A stretch of DNA of 36,533 nt, taken from positions 1 to 36,533 of the forward strand of contig CAKZVB010000231.1 in the NCBI GenBank assembly GCA_937922015.1, written 5' to 3'. This DNA comes from an uncultured Granulosicoccaceae bacterium (GTDB lineage: Bacteria > Pseudomonadota > Gammaproteobacteria > Granulosicoccales > Granulosicoccaceae). The notes below the pieces were generated by a model. It was not told the origin of the DNA. It searched no databases and worked only from the letters and a program-made list of their open reading frames with translations. A program made the translations under genes and the position numbers. This document shows positions 22,906 through 33,263 of this stretch, piece by piece (the stretch's first letter is position 1; every line of letters starts with the position of its first letter).

Positions 22906-24744
22906 TTATTCGCCGTCGAGAAAACTTCGCAGTTGCTCTGAGCGGGTAGGGTGACGAAGCTTGCGCAGTGCCTTGGCTTCTATCTGGCGGATTCTTTCAC
23001 GCGTGACGTCAAACTGCTTGCCGACTTCTTCAAGTGTGTGGTCGGTATTCATGTCGATACCAAAACGCATACGCAGCACTTTAGCTTCGCGTGGTGTAAG
23101 GCTTGCCAGTACTTCGTGGGTGGTTTCACCGAGGCCGCCTGACGTGGCTGATTCTACCGGAGACAGAATGTTCTGATCTTCGATGAAGTCTCCCAGATGC
23201 GAATCTTCATCGTCACCGATGGGGGTTTCCATCGAGATCGGCTCTTTGGCGATCTTCAGCACCTTGCGGATTTTATCTTCCGGCATCTCCATTTTTTCGG
23301 CCAGTTCTTCGGGTGTTGCTTCGCGTCCCATCGACTGCAGCATTTGACGCGAGATGCGATTGAGCTTGTTGATGGTCTCGATCATGTGCACCGGAATTCG
23401 AATGGTGCGCGCCTGATCGGCGATAGAGCGCGTTATTGCCTGGCGTATCCACCAGGTGGCATAAGTTGAAAACTTGTAGCCGCGACGGTATTCGAATTTA
23501 TCCACCGCTTTCATCAGACCGATGTTGCCTTCCTGGATAAGATCGAGGAACTGCAGCCCGCGATTGGTGTATTTCTTGGCTATTGAAATAACGAGTCTGA
23601 GGTTGGCTTCAACCATTTCTTTCTTGGCGCGGCGTGCTTTGGCCTCACCAATAGACATGCGACGACTGATTTCCTTGATTTGACCAACTGTCAGCGATGT
23701 TTCTTCTTCGATAACACTCATGCGGCGCTGATAGCGCTGAATGTCTTCCTCGTAAGCAGCCATTTTAGTTGCGTAGGGCTTGCCGCTTTTCAGGTGATTT
23801 TGCAGCCATTCCGGATTGATTTCATTGCCGGGGAAAGTGGCAATAAATTCTTTACGTGGCATATCGCAATAGCGCACGCAGATATCGCGGATTGATTTTT
23901 CCTGCTGGCGGATACGGTTGACACGGTCGCGCAGATTGCGTGTCAGTTCGTCAACGAAGTTTGGCGAAATCTTCAGTTCCATGATCATTTCAGTGGTTTT
24001 GGCGGTAGCCTTAACCAGCTCTGTAGAGCTGCCTTTTTTGATCTTGGCAATAGCCGTCATCGCTTTGCGGTGCGCATTCTCGAGTGCCACCATGCGCTCG
24101 CGAACCTCTTCGGGATCGGGGCCGGTGTCGACAACTTCTTCCTCTGCGTCATCGCCGTTTTCTTCTGCTTCGGCGGCGGCTTTTTCACGGTTGGCCTGTT
24201 GCTGTGCCGGCGTTGGAATATCGTCCGGTGCGTTGGGGTCAATGAAGCCGACGATCAGATCGTTCATGCGTGCTTCTTCAGCAGCAACACGAGCGTATCG
24301 TTCGAGAATCTTTTGCACAGTAGAGGGAAATGCAGAAAGAGCTGATTGAACCTGGCCCAGTCCTTCCTCGATGCGCTTGGCAATTTCAATTTCGCCTTCG
24401 CGCGTCAGCAGTTCAACCGTGCCCATCTCACGCATGTACATGCGCACCGGGTCAGTGGTTCTGCCAAATTCGCCGTCAACGTTGGCGAGCGCGGCCGCTG
24501 CTTCATCTGCTGCATCTTCGTCAGGTGCGGCAGTGTTATCAGAGAGGATAAGCGTATCAGCATCGGGTGCCGCCTCATGGACGCTGACGCCGAGGTCGTT
24601 AATCATCGCAATGATTTCTTCGACCTGGTCGGGATCCACGATTCCGTCTGGCAGGTGATCGTTTACTTCGGCGTAAGTCAGGTAGCCCTGTTCCTTACCC
24701 TTGGCGATCAGTTGCTTGAGACGAGACTGCTGATTCTGGTCCAT
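22906..24744 (-). CDS. rpoD: RNA polymerase primary sigma factor (sigma-70)
   Basis: A 612-residue housekeeping sigma factor, one residue shorter than E. coli RpoD. Region 1.1 is [19 protein letters not shown], region 1.2 [19 protein letters not shown], then an acidic non-conserved region with an [11 protein letters not shown] stretch. Region 2 has [20 protein letters not shown] and [20 protein letters not shown] (-10 recognition and melting, near residue 430). Region 3 follows, and region 4.2 is [21 protein letters not shown] (-35 recognition). The ATG at 24744 was chosen by alignment to E. coli; an upstream GTG at 24774 would add ten residues. No dnaG or rpsU gene precedes it, unlike the classical macromolecular synthesis operon. 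An inverted repeat lies in its leader. Confidence 0.97.
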   Translation of the reverse strand: MDQNQQSRLKQLIAKGKEQGYLTYAEVNDHLPDGIVDPDQVEEIIAMINDLGVSVHEAAPDADTLILSDNTAAPDEDAADEAAAALANVDGEFGRTTDPVRMYMREMGTVELLTREGEIEIAKRIEEGLGQVQSALSAFPSTVQKILERYARVAAEEARMNDLIVGFIDPNAPDDIPTPAQQQANREKAAAEAEENGDDAEEEVVDTGPDPEEVRERMVALENAHRKAMTAIAKIKKGSSTELVKATAKTTEMIMELKISPNFVDELTRNLRDRVNRIRQQEKSIRDICVRYCDMPRKEFIATFPGNEINPEWLQNHLKSGKPYATKMAAYEEDIQRYQRRMSVIEEETSLTVGQIKEISRRMSIGEAKARRAKKEMVEANLRLVISIAKKYTNRGLQFLDLIQEGNIGLMKAVDKFEYRRGYKFSTYATWWIRQAITRSIADQARTIRIPVHMIETINKLNRISRQMLQSMGREATPEELAEKMEMPEDKIRKVLKIAKEPISMETPIGDDEDSHLGDFIEDQNILSPVESATSGGLGETTHEVLASLTPREAKVLRMRFGIDMNTDHTLEEVGKQFDVTRERIRQIEAKALRKLRHPTRSEQLRSFLDGE

Positions 24745-25162
24745 TGATGTTTTTCGTACGGATCTAGCATTCACGAACGTTTACACCCTATTGAAAGCCA
24801 AACCACCAGTTTAGCGAAAACGAGGTTTCATGTCTACGGCAAATGGTGGTTTTCAGGCTGGAATGTGAAAAGTAGGGGGGATTGGCAAATATTCAAGGTT
24901 TTATTTGAATTTCAATTGCTTATCAGATTTTTGGCCGATTGCCCTTTACCGTCACGCTTCGCGGTTTCGGCGCTGCATCACAAATGCTATTATTCGCGCC
25001 ATTACTAATGGCGATCAGACGGTACAAACGCCGCTTTGCGCAACGATCACCTTCGGATGCCAACAGTCTCGCTACTTCCCTTAAAACATCAAAATTTGAA
25101 ATCTTATAACAGGTGTTTTGAGAGCCCGGCAATTCAATTCTTTATAGGAATATACACTTCTA
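24745..25162. other. 418-bp divergent intergenic region between rpoD and tkt
   Basis: No gene is supported; a 69-codon minus-strand frame at 24923-25132 shows no family features. The region should contain the promoters of both rpoD and tkt. Structure seen: a perfect 9-bp inverted repeat in the rpoD leader (24800-24852), and a CGCCAT/ATGGCG stem with a 5-nt loop at 24997-25013. I cannot assign promoters with confidence. Confidence 0.5.
24800..24852. repeat. Perfect 9-bp inverted repeat in the rpoD leader
   Basis: AAACCACCA (24800-24808) and TGGTGGTTT (24844-24852) are exact reverse complements 35 nt apart, lying 56-108 nt upstream of the rpoD start codon. It may be an operator or a stem in the rpoD 5' untranslated region. 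Confidence 0.4.
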
Positions 25163-27151
25163 ATGGCTGATCATCGAACGCTGGCAAACGCTATCCGTGC
25201 GCTTAGTATGGACGCGGTACAGCAGGCTAATTCCGGTCACCCCGGCGCGCCGATGGGAATGGCAGATATCGCGGAAACGCTGTGGAATGATTTCCTCAGG
25301 CATAATCCAGCTAACCCCTCATGGCCCGATCGAGATCGTTTTGTACTGTCAAACGGCCATGGCTCCATGCTGTTGTACTCTCTGTTGCACCTGTCAGGCT
25401 ATGATCTGGAGTTAGCCGAACTGAAAAACTTCCGGCAATTGCACTCAAAAACGCCGGGGCACCCTGAGTACGGCTATGCACCCGGGGTAGAAACCACCAC
25501 CGGACCGCTCGGACAGGGTATTGCAAATGCTGTCGGAATGGCGATTGCCGAGCGCACTTTAGCTGCACAGTTCAATAAGCCGGACATTGAACTGGTGAAT
25601 CATCACAGCTATGTCTTTCTTGGTGACGGCTGCCTGATGGAAGGTATTTCTCACGAAGCCTGTTCACTGGCCGGAACCCTCGGGTTGGGCAAGCTGATTG
25701 CGGTCTACGATGACAATGGAATTTCCATCGATGGAGACGTTGCCGGCTGGTTTGCCGACGACACACCGAAACGTTTCGAGGCCTACGGCTGGCATGTTAT
25801 CCCCGTTGTCGATGGTCATGATCGCGCCGCGATTAAAGCGGCAATTGAAGCTGCGCAGGCGGAAACTGCCAAACCTACCCTTATATGTTGTCAGACAGTA
25901 ATCGGCTACGGATCGCCGAATAAAGGTGGTAAGGAATCTTCTCATGGTGCACCTCTGGGTGATGATGAGATAACGCTGGCCCGCACACAGCTGGGATGGA
26001 ACCACCCGCCTTTCGAGATTCCAGGTGAAGTCTACGAAGGCTGGGATGCCAAACAATCCGGTGCTGCCGCTGAAGATGACTGGTCGGGCAGACTTGACGC
26101 TTATCGTGAAAAATATCCTGCAGAATGTGCCGAGTTTGAACGGCGAATGGCCGGCGAGTTGCCGGCAGATTTTGCAGCCGCAGCAGATAGCTACATAGAA
26201 GAGCTTGCAGCGGCGGGCGAAAAGCTTGCCTCGCGCAAGGCATCGCAGAATACATTGAACGCATTTGGCCCGAAACTGCCGGAACTTATCGGTGGCTCCG
26301 CTGATCTGGCAGGCTCTAATTTAACGATCTGGTCGGGCAGTAAAGACATTAAAACCACCCCCGAAGGGAACTATGTCTACTTTGGTGTGCGTGAATTCGG
26401 TATGGCAGCCATTATAAACGGCATGGTTCTGCACGGCGGCTTTAAGCCTTATGGTGCCACCTTTCTTATGTTTTCTGAATACGCGCGCAATGCATTGCGT
26501 ATGGCGGCATTGATGAAAATCCCCGCAATTCATGTTTTTACTCATGACTCGATTGGTCTGGGTGAAGACGGCCCGACCCATCAACCGGTTGAGCAGGCGG
26601 CAACGTTGCGGCTGATGCCAAATATGGATGTGTGGCGAGCCTGTGATGCGGTGGAGTCTGCAGTGAGCTGGAAGGCAGCGTTGCAGCGTAAAGATGGTCC
26701 GTCCAGTTTGTTGTTCAGCCGGCAAGGGCTGGCGCATCAGCCTCGAACAGCTCAGCAGATTTCAGATATTGAAAAAGGCGGCTATATTCTGCTTGATAGT
26801 GATAACCCGCAAGCTATTCTGATTGCTACTGGCTCAGAAGTGGGGCTGGCGGTTGAAGCTCACGGGCAATTGGCCGCTGAGGGTATTAGCAGCAGGGTGG
26901 TTTCAATGCCATCGACCGATGTTTTTGACCGGCAACCGCAGAGCTACCGCGATTCGGTATTGCCAGAATCTCTTTCAGCCAGAGTGATAATTGAAGCCGG
27001 TGTCTCCGGAGGCTGGTACAAATATGCAGGAACTCGCAGCGCCATGATTTGTCTTGATACTTTTGGCGAATCCGGTCCTGCGGATCAGGTATTTGAGCAT
27101 TTCGGATTCAACGTGGCGAATGTCGTAGCAAACGTCAAAAAGATCCTTTGA
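25163..27151 (+). CDS. tkt: Transketolase
   Basis: A 662-residue transketolase, essentially the same length as E. coli TktA (663). It moves two-carbon ketol units between sugar phosphates, linking the pentose-phosphate pathway (or Calvin cycle) to glycolysis. Seen: N-terminal [20 protein letters not shown], the TPP motif [13 protein letters not shown] (Asp155), DDNGISIDG, the conserved [18 protein letters not shown] of the pyrimidine domain, and the C-terminal domain starting near [14 protein letters not shown] lies 12 nt before the start. It opens the tkt-gap-pgk-pyk-fba cluster, divergent from rpoD. Only 45 bp and no terminator separate it from gap, so the two are probably co-transcribed. 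Confidence 0.97.
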   Translation: MADHRTLANAIRALSMDAVQQANSGHPGAPMGMADIAETLWNDFLRHNPANPSWPDRDRFVLSNGHGSMLLYSLLHLSGYDLELAELKNFRQLHSKTPGHPEYGYAPGVETTTGPLGQGIANAVGMAIAERTLAAQFNKPDIELVNHHSYVFLGDGCLMEGISHEACSLAGTLGLGKLIAVYDDNGISIDGDVAGWFADDTPKRFEAYGWHVIPVVDGHDRAAIKAAIEAAQAETAKPTLICCQTVIGYGSPNKGGKESSHGAPLGDDEITLARTQLGWNHPPFEIPGEVYEGWDAKQSGAAAEDDWSGRLDAYREKYPAECAEFERRMAGELPADFAAAADSYIEELAAAGEKLASRKASQNTLNAFGPKLPELIGGSADLAGSNLTIWSGSKDIKTTPEGNYVYFGVREFGMAAIINGMVLHGGFKPYGATFLMFSEYARNALRMAALMKIPAIHVFTHDSIGLGEDGPTHQPVEQAATLRLMPNMDVWRACDAVESAVSWKAALQRKDGPSSLLFSRQGLAHQPRTAQQISDIEKGGYILLDSDNPQAILIATGSEVGLAVEAHGQLAAEGISSRVVSMPSTDVFDRQPQSYRDSVLPESLSARVIIEAGVSGGWYKYAGTRSAMICLDTFGESGPADQVFEHFGFNVANVVANVKKIL

Positions 27152-27196
27152 AAAAATCTTATTATTTAAAATAGTATATATCGGAGCACTATATAG

Positions 27197-28201
27197 ATGG
27201 CTATCAAGATAGCGATAAACGGTTACGGGCGTATTGGCAGAAATATACTGCGAGCCCTGTTTGAAGCTGGTCGTAATAAAGAGTTTGATGTCGTTGCGAT
27301 CAATGATCTCGGTAACACAGAAACTAATGCCCACCTGACTAAATACGATACTGCTCACGGTCGATTTCCCGGTGAAGTAATCGTCGACGGCGATGACATG
27401 ATTGTCAATGGTGATCGAATCAAAGTCTTCGCTGAACGTGATCCGGCCAAACTCCCATGGGGTGAGCTGGGTGTTGATGTAGTGCTTGAATGTACCGGTT
27501 TCTTCGCGTCAAAAGAAAAAGCCAGTGCGCACATAGCCGGCGGCGCTAAAAAGGTAATTATCTCAGCACCGGGTGGTGCTGATGTAGATGCGACGATTGT
27601 CTATGGTGTAAACGAAGGTGTATTAAAATCATCTGACACCGTAATTTCAAATGCCAGTTGTACCACTAACTGTCTGGCGCCAATGGTTAAACCTTTGCAT
27701 GAGCAAATTGGTTTGGTCAGTGGTCTGATGACCACAGTACATGCTTATACTAATGATCAGGTGCTCACTGATGTGTATCACTCTGATCTGCGCCGCGCAC
27801 GCTCTGCAACAATGTCTATGATTCCAACCAGCACCGGTGCTGCAAAAGCGGTTGGCCTGGTATTACCTGAACTAAACGGCAAGCTGGATGGTTTTTCAGT
27901 TCGTGTTCCCACCATAAATGTATCGCTGGTTGATCTTTCTTTCATTGCCGCCCGTGAAACAAGCGTCGATGAAGTCAATAACATCATGAAAACTGCTGCA
28001 GATGGCAAGATACTGGGCTACACAGAAGAACCCTTGGTGTCGGTAGATTTTAACCACACCAGCACAACCTCTAACTTTGATGCGGGAATGACGCGGGTTA
28101 GCGGAGGCACTCTGGTTAAGTGTTGCTCCTGGTATGACAATGAGTGGGGTTTTTCTAACAGAATGCTGGATACCACAGTGGCACTGATGAACGCTAAGTG
28201 A
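27197..28201 (+). CDS. gap: Glyceraldehyde-3-phosphate dehydrogenase, type I
   Basis: A 334-residue phosphorylating GAPDH that interconverts glyceraldehyde 3-phosphate and 1,3-bisphosphoglycerate. The Rossmann motif is [15 protein letters not shown], with Asp in AINDLGN suggesting preference for NAD. The catalytic motif is [10 protein letters not shown] (Cys155) with the base His182 in [10 protein letters not shown]. Substrate sites [12 protein letters not shown] and the final [14 protein letters not shown] are intact. It is GAPDH rather than erythrose-4-phosphate dehydrogenase (Epd): the HAYTNDQ and TGAAKAV motifs match GAPDH, where Epd differs. CGGAG lies 10 nt before the start. A strong terminator follows, so the downstream pgk needs its own promoter or read-through. 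Confidence 0.96.
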   Translation: MAIKIAINGYGRIGRNILRALFEAGRNKEFDVVAINDLGNTETNAHLTKYDTAHGRFPGEVIVDGDDMIVNGDRIKVFAERDPAKLPWGELGVDVVLECTGFFASKEKASAHIAGGAKKVIISAPGGADVDATIVYGVNEGVLKSSDTVISNASCTTNCLAPMVKPLHEQIGLVSGLMTTVHAYTNDQVLTDVYHSDLRRARSATMSMIPTSTGAAKAVGLVLPELNGKLDGFSVRVPTINVSLVDLSFIAARETSVDEVNNIMKTAADGKILGYTEEPLVSVDFNHTSTTSNFDAGMTRVSGGTLVKCCSWYDNEWGFSNRMLDTTVALMNAK

Positions 28202-28234
28202 ACACAGTTTTTTAACTGACCAGATAGTGACAAA

Positions 28235-28261
28235 ACGCCGGGTTTACCCGGCGTGTTTGTT
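28235..28261 (+). terminator. Intrinsic terminator after gap
   Basis: ACGCCGGGT (28235-28243) and ACCCGGCGT (28246-28254) form a perfect 9-bp stem with a very short loop, followed by GTTTGTTT. It closes the tkt-gap unit. The T-run is interrupted by G, so termination may be partial. Confidence 0.85.
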
Positions 28262-28298
28262 TAAAAAACCAGATTTTAATAGATTATATAGTGTGCTT

Positions 28299-29474
28299 AT
28301 GAAAACTCTTGATACCCTGGAAATAGCCGGTAAAAAGGTGCTGATACGTGCGGATCTGAACGTACCGATTAAAGAGGGTGCTGTTGCATCGGATCTCAGA
28401 ATTGTTGCGTCACTGCCAACCATTAAACTGGCGCTTGATAAAGGTGCAGCCGTAATGGTGATGTCGCATCTCGGCCGGCCAACTGAAGGTGAGTCTGAAG
28501 CGCAATATTCACTGGCGCCAGTTGCTGCACACCTGGGTAAGTTGCTGGGGCAGCCAGTGCAACTGATTGCTGATTATCTTGATCATCCACCAGCGCTTGC
28601 GGCTGGCACTGTCGCGTTACTTGAGAACGTAAGGTTTAACAAAGGTGAAAAAGCTGATGATGCGGGGCTTGCAAAAAAGTATGCATCACTTTGTGATGTA
28701 TTTGTGATGGATGCCTTTGGTACCGCGCATCGTGCACAGGCCTCCACGCATGGTGTTGCTGAACATGCACCGATCGCCTGTGCAGGTCCGTTGTTATCGG
28801 GTGAGCTCGAGGCACTGGGCAAGGCGTTGGATAATCCGGCGCGCCCAATGGTTGCTGTGGTGGGCGGCTCTAAAGTTTCAACCAAACTGACGGTACTCGA
28901 ATCACTATCAGGAATAGTTGATCAGCTTATTGTCGGTGGTGGTATCGCGAATACCTTTATTGCCGCTGAAGGTCATGCTGTGGGTAAATCATTGTACGAA
29001 GATGACCTCATAGAAGAGTCAAAACGATTGCGTGCAGCAGCGCAAGCCAAGGGTGGCGATATACCGGTTCCAGTTGATGTGGTGTGCGGTGCTGAGTTTT
29101 CAGAGTCGACATCTGCGACCACCAGGCCGGTCGCGCAGGTCGAAGATAGCGAGATGATTTTTGATGTAGGCCCTGAAACTGCTGCGCAATACGCCGAAAT
29201 ATTAAAAAATGCCGGCACCATTGTCTGGAACGGGCCTGTTGGTGTGTTTGAATTTCCACAGTTTGCGCAAGGTACCAGAGTCGTCGGTGAAGCAATTGCA
29301 GCATCAAACGCGTTTTCAATTGCCGGTGGTGGCGACACGCTCGCTGCGGTTGACCAATTCGGGCTGACAGAGAGAATCAGTTATATCTCAACTGGCGGCG
29401 GTGCTTTTTTGGAATTCCTTGAAGGCAAGACTCTGCCTGCGGTAGAGATTCTGCAGCGCAGAAGTAAGGACTAG
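28299..29474 (+). CDS. pgk: Phosphoglycerate kinase
   Basis: A 391-residue phosphoglycerate kinase, close to E. coli Pgk (387). It transfers the acyl phosphate of 1,3-bisphosphoglycerate to ADP, and works in reverse in gluconeogenesis. Seen: [14 protein letters not shown], the substrate motif [37 protein letters not shown], the [10 protein letters not shown] hinge, and the nucleotide-binding end [12 protein letters not shown] with [13 protein letters not shown]. The ATG at 28299 aligns with the family N-terminus; an in-frame extension to 28227 runs through the terminator and is rejected. No Shine-Dalgarno is visible before it. A 6-bp stem-loop spans the stop codon. Confidence 0.96.
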   Translation: MKTLDTLEIAGKKVLIRADLNVPIKEGAVASDLRIVASLPTIKLALDKGAAVMVMSHLGRPTEGESEAQYSLAPVAAHLGKLLGQPVQLIADYLDHPPALAAGTVALLENVRFNKGEKADDAGLAKKYASLCDVFVMDAFGTAHRAQASTHGVAEHAPIACAGPLLSGELEALGKALDNPARPMVAVVGGSKVSTKLTVLESLSGIVDQLIVGGGIANTFIAAEGHAVGKSLYEDDLIEESKRLRAAAQAKGGDIPVPVDVVCGAEFSESTSATTRPVAQVEDSEMIFDVGPETAAQYAEILKNAGTIVWNGPVGVFEFPQFAQGTRVVGEAIAASNAFSIAGGGDTLAAVDQFGLTERISYISTGGGAFLEFLEGKTLPAVEILQRRSKD

Positions 29475-29730
29475 TCGTTCTAGTCTCCGGGCGACCGATG
29501 ACAATTAACGAAGCGTCTATGTGCCTGGTTCCAATACTGATTCAGATGTCTTTGTTTTAAATGGCACTGTGTCTGTTTACCATCAGACAAGAATATTGCT
29601 GCACATTCCCGCCCGATCAAGCGGCCTGTTTCGCATGAGTCCGCTGAAGGGGTATTTTGATTTTAACGGTGACTTGAAAAACAAGCTACAATGGCAGGTT
29701 CACTGAGAATAATTGGAATAGTTAAGTATT

Positions 29731-31179
29731 ATGCGCAGAACTAAAATTGTTGCCACTCTGGGGCCCGCTACCGCCAGCGCAAGCGCCATGCGTGAGTTGC
29801 TCGGTGCAGGGGTCAACGTAGTGCGTATAAATTTTTCGCATGGTAGTGCTGATGATCATAGAAACAGTGTCGCTATGGTCCGTCAGACAGCAGCTGACCT
29901 GGGTGTGGTGGTTGGAATTCTCGGTGATTTACAAGGTCCGAAAATCCGTGTTGCCAACTTTGCCAACGACTCAGTAGAGCTGGACAAAGGGCAGAAATTC
30001 ACGCTTGACATTGGTCTTGATAAAAATGCCGGTACCAAAGAGACAGTTGGCTGTGTTTATAAAGAGCTGCCAGACGATCTGAGCATAGGCAGTGTTCTGG
30101 TGCTTGATGATGGCCGGGTGATACTTGAGGTCACAGAGATAGACGGTAAAAAAATTCACACTAAAGTTATTGTCGGTGGAAAATTGTCCAACCGTAAGGG
30201 TATCAATCTGCGCGGTGGCGGATTATCAGCGCCAGCTATCACTGAAAAAGATCGTGAAGATTTAAAGTTGGCCGTAGAGCTGAAAATTGACTATCTGGGG
30301 GTATCCTTCCCACGCGATGCTGCAGATATAGATCACGCGCGAAAGTTGTTAAACGACGCGGGCAGCAATGCCGGTATCGTTGCAAAAATAGAACGCGCAG
30401 AAGCCGTTGAAGCAATTGATGAGATTCTTGAGGCCACTGATGTAATTATGGTTGCCCGAGGTGATCTGGGTGTGGAAATTGGTGATCCGCAGTTACCCGC
30501 TGTTCAAAAAGATCTGATCAGCAAGGCAAGATCAGCCAATAAAGTGGTGATTACCGCCACACAAATGATGGAATCCATGGTCAGCAGCCCGATTCCCACC
30601 CGCGCTGAAGTATTTGACGTCGCCAACGCAGTGCTGGATGGTACGGACGCGGTGATGCTGTCAGCAGAAACCGCAGTGGGTGCATTTCCTGATCGGGCAG
30701 TTACCGCTATGGGCCGGATTTGTGAAGAGGCAGAAAAACAGCGCAAGGTGATGGAGTCTGAGCATCGGTTGCATTCGCATTTTGATAAAATTGACGAATC
30801 CATTGCCATGGCGGCAATGTACACCGCCAATCACCTGGATGTGAAAGCGATCGGCGCGCTTACTGAGACAGGATCCACCGCCTTATGGATGTCGCGGATT
30901 AGCTCGAGCATCCCGATTTACGCCGTTACAATGAACGCGGATACGCAAACCCGTGTGACGCTGTATCGCGGTGTGTATCCGGTGCCTTTCGAATCTCAGC
31001 TTGAGTCTTCCTACGAAGCCAATCGCGCGGTAGTTGAAAAACTCGTTGAGCAGGAAAAAGTCGGAGAAGGTGACCTGATCATTATCACAAAAGGCGATAT
31101 GTTTGGTGTCGCCAGCGGCACTAATTCCATGAAAGTTGTCCGCGTCGGGGATTGGGTAGAAGGCGATCTATCCGAGTAG
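29731..31179 (+). CDS. pyk: Pyruvate kinase
   Basis: A 482-residue pyruvate kinase, catalysing the last step of glycolysis (phosphoenolpyruvate plus ADP to pyruvate plus ATP). Seen: MRRTKIVATLGPATASA, the substrate segment VVRINFSHGSADDH, LGDLQGPKIRV, the metal site VAKIERAEAVEAIDEI, VARGDLGVEIG, and the signature ITATQMMESMV with PTRAEVFDVANAVLDG. The C-terminal allosteric domain is present (from about residue 350). Together with tkt, gap and pgk it forms the conserved central-carbon cluster. A 256-bp gap precedes it, containing a TACAAT at 29687-29692 that could be a -10 element; the 61-codon frame at 29521 in that gap is not convincing. Confidence 0.96.
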   Translation: MRRTKIVATLGPATASASAMRELLGAGVNVVRINFSHGSADDHRNSVAMVRQTAADLGVVVGILGDLQGPKIRVANFANDSVELDKGQKFTLDIGLDKNAGTKETVGCVYKELPDDLSIGSVLVLDDGRVILEVTEIDGKKIHTKVIVGGKLSNRKGINLRGGGLSAPAITEKDREDLKLAVELKIDYLGVSFPRDAADIDHARKLLNDAGSNAGIVAKIERAEAVEAIDEILEATDVIMVARGDLGVEIGDPQLPAVQKDLISKARSANKVVITATQMMESMVSSPIPTRAEVFDVANAVLDGTDAVMLSAETAVGAFPDRAVTAMGRICEEAEKQRKVMESEHRLHSHFDKIDESIAMAAMYTANHLDVKAIGALTETGSTALWMSRISSSIPIYAVTMNADTQTRVTLYRGVYPVPFESQLESSYEANRAVVEKLVEQEKVGEGDLIIITKGDMFGVASGTNSMKVVRVGDWVEGDLSE

Positions 31180-31350
31180 CTCAATATTGGGCGGTTGTGC
31201 GCAGCAGCCGTCTGTTTAGTTGCTCGTTTTGGCCCCTATCTTGATTATTCCCCCCGGATAAACACAATTTAACTTGCTTCACACTCTGTAAAGCAGGATT
31301 GTGCGTTTTAGTTAACGGGCAGGACCGTTAGCGCTACTGCAGGGGAACTT

Positions 31351-32244
31351 ATGAGTAATTTTGAGCAACAACTAGACAAGATTCGGAACGAATCAGGATT
31401 TATCGCGGCATTGGACCAGAGTGGTGGCAGCACGCCAAAGGCACTGGGACAGTATGGTGTCACAGAAGATAAATGGAACAACGAAGAAGAAATGTTCGAC
31501 AGGGTCCATGAAATGCGGACTCGAATTGTGACTGCCGATTCATTCACCGGCGCTCGGGTAATCGGTGCCATATTGTTTGAAGGAACAATGGACAGAGACA
31601 TTGGTGGCCAGGGTTCCGCCAGGTATTTGTGGTCGGAAAAAAATGTTGTGCCGTTTCTGAAAGTTGATAAAGGGCTTGAAGATGAGTCCGATGGCGTGCA
31701 GCTAATGAAGCCGATGCCTGAATTGGACTCTCTGCTTGATAGAGCAAGCGAAAAAGGCGTGTTCGGCACCAAGATGCGCTCGGTGATTAATCAGGCAAAC
31801 GATGCTGGTGTGAAGCAAATTGTGCAGCAGCAGTTCGAAGTCGGTAAGCAAATTTTAGCCAAGGGTCTAATGCCGATTCTGGAGCCTGAGGTAAACATTA
31901 ATTGCCCTGACAAGCAGCAGGCCGAAGACATGTTGAAGGCGCATTTAATCGCAGGTCTCGATGAGCTTAGTGCCGATCAACAGGTGATGTTCAAGCTTAC
32001 TCTGCCGGAAACGGCGGGCTTCTATAAAGATTGCATCGATCACAAAAACATGGTCAAAGTGGTGGCATTGTCTGGTGGTTATCCGCGAGATGAAGCGAAT
32101 CGTCGATTGGCGCAAAACCCCAGAATGGTGGCCAGTTTCTCACGTGCCCTGGCTGAAGGGCTGACAGCGCAGATGTCAGACAGTGAATTTAACAGCCACC
32201 TCGATACAGCGATTGACGCGATTTATCAGGCATCTAAAACCTGA
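31351..32244 (+). CDS. fda: Fructose-bisphosphate aldolase, class I
   Basis: A 297-residue class I (Schiff-base) aldolase of the compact bacterial type found in Staphylococcus (296 residues), cleaving fructose 1,6-bisphosphate to two triose phosphates without metal. Seen: GFIAALDQSGGSTPKAL, ILFEGTMDRDIGG, VPFLKVDKGL, FGTKMRSVI, LEPEVNIN, VMFKLTLPE with the likely Schiff-base Lys215, and VVALSGGYPRDEAN. It is unrelated in sequence to the zinc-dependent class II FbaA usually found at this place in tkt-gap-pgk-pyk clusters. AGGGG at 31341-31345 lies 5 nt before the ATG, a good ribosome-binding site. A 6-bp stem (TAACGG/CCGTTA, 31313-31330) lies just upstream in the leader. Confidence 0.95.
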   Translation: MSNFEQQLDKIRNESGFIAALDQSGGSTPKALGQYGVTEDKWNNEEEMFDRVHEMRTRIVTADSFTGARVIGAILFEGTMDRDIGGQGSARYLWSEKNVVPFLKVDKGLEDESDGVQLMKPMPELDSLLDRASEKGVFGTKMRSVINQANDAGVKQIVQQQFEVGKQILAKGLMPILEPEVNINCPDKQQAEDMLKAHLIAGLDELSADQQVMFKLTLPETAGFYKDCIDHKNMVKVVALSGGYPRDEANRRLAQNPRMVASFSRALAEGLTAQMSDSEFNSHLDTAIDAIYQASKT

Positions 32245-32270
32245 TCTTTTGGGTCTGTCGAATCGCAGTA

Positions 32271-33176
32271 TCAGCCTTTGGTTAGTGTATCAAAGGCCTG
32301 CTGATAACGTTGCAGCGTCTTATCTTTTATCGCTTCCGGAAGCTTTGGTCCGGGAGCGGTTTTATCCCAGTCAAGAGTTTCAAGGTAGTCCCGTACAAAT
32401 TGTTTGTCATAGCTTTGCGGGTTGCTTCCCGGCTGCCAGCTCGATGCCTCCCAGAAGCGTGAACTGTCGGGTGTCAGTACCTCATCCATCAGCGTGACAT
32501 CACCGGCTTTATTCAACCCGAATTCAAACTTGGTATCGGCAACGATAATACCTTTGTCACGGGCGTGAATTGCGGCGCGCTGGTAGATCGCCAGGCTGAT
32601 TTCTTTTATCTGGTCTGCGTGCTCTTGCCCGATCGATTCCACCACTTGTTGAAACGAAATATTCTCGTCATGGTCACCCACAGCGGCTTTGCTCGCCGGT
32701 GTAAAAAAAGGTTCCGGCAGTTGTTGCGCAAGCTGTAAGTCAGCCGGGAGTGTAATGCCGCACACCGCACCAGTTTGTTGGTAATCGTTCCAGCCAGAAC
32801 CTATTAAGTAACCCCGAACAACCGCCTCTATCGGGAATCCATCCAGTCTTTTGACCACCATGCAGCGGTCTTTGGCTTGTGCCAGTTCCGCCGGGTCGGT
32901 GAGTATTTCTTCAAGGGTTAGCTCATTGCTGAGGTGGTTGGGCACCAGATCACTCATCAGCTCAAACCAGAAAGCCGAAATTTTAGTCAGCAGAATACCC
33001 TTTCCCGGTAACGGTTCAGGCAGTACCACATCGAATGCAGATAAACGATCAGTAGCGATCAGTAACAAGTGGTCTTCGCCAACAGCGTATATGTCTCTGA
33101 CTTTGCCGCGATGAATCAGTGGAAGCGAGTTGATTGATGTGCTTGTGACAGACGATAGTTCAGTTGATATGGGCAC
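32271..33176 (-). CDS. purC: SAICAR synthetase (phosphoribosylaminoimidazole-succinocarboxamide synthase)
   Basis: A 301-residue PurC of the longer, ADE1-like class. It condenses CAIR with aspartate using ATP in purine synthesis. Seen: LPLIHRGKVRDIYAV, LLIATDRLSAFDVVLPEPLPGKG, VVKRLDGFPIEAVVRGYLIGSGW, ADTKFEFGLN and LMDEVLTPDSSRFW. I chose the GTG at 33176 because TGGAA (33182-33186) lies 5 nt upstream and because it leaves about 16 residues before SLPLIHRGK, as usual for the family. A frame back to a TTG at 33257 has no ribosome-binding site and would leave only 6 bp to purE. It is divergent from purE and converges on the aldolase gene. Confidence 0.94.
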   Translation of the reverse strand: MPISTELSSVTSTSINSLPLIHRGKVRDIYAVGEDHLLLIATDRLSAFDVVLPEPLPGKGILLTKISAFWFELMSDLVPNHLSNELTLEEILTDPAELAQAKDRCMVVKRLDGFPIEAVVRGYLIGSGWNDYQQTGAVCGITLPADLQLAQQLPEPFFTPASKAAVGDHDENISFQQVVESIGQEHADQIKEISLAIYQRAAIHARDKGIIVADTKFEFGLNKAGDVTLMDEVLTPDSSRFWEASSWQPGSNPQSYDKQFVRDYLETLDWDKTAPGPKLPEAIKDKTLQRYQQAFDTLTKG

Positions 33177-33263
33177 GTGAATTCCAGTAATTTCCGAAGA
33201 TAGCGGTGGCGTTGGGCGGTGATTTTCGTCACCATTAGCTATTTTAACCAATGGCAAGGACAG

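Noticed and set aside
27197..28201. Erythrose-4-phosphate dehydrogenase (epd), suggested by the tkt and pgk neighbours
   Set aside because: The motifs HAYTNDQ and [12 protein letters not shown] are those of GAPDH; E. coli Epd differs at these positions.
29521..29706. 61-codon frame between pgk and pyk
   Set aside because: No good ribosome-binding site or family signature; it covers the likely pyk promoter region.
33177..33257. N-terminal extension of purC to a TTG at 33257
   Set aside because: The extension has no ribosome-binding site and is not expected for the family; the GTG at 33176 has TGGAA at good spacing.
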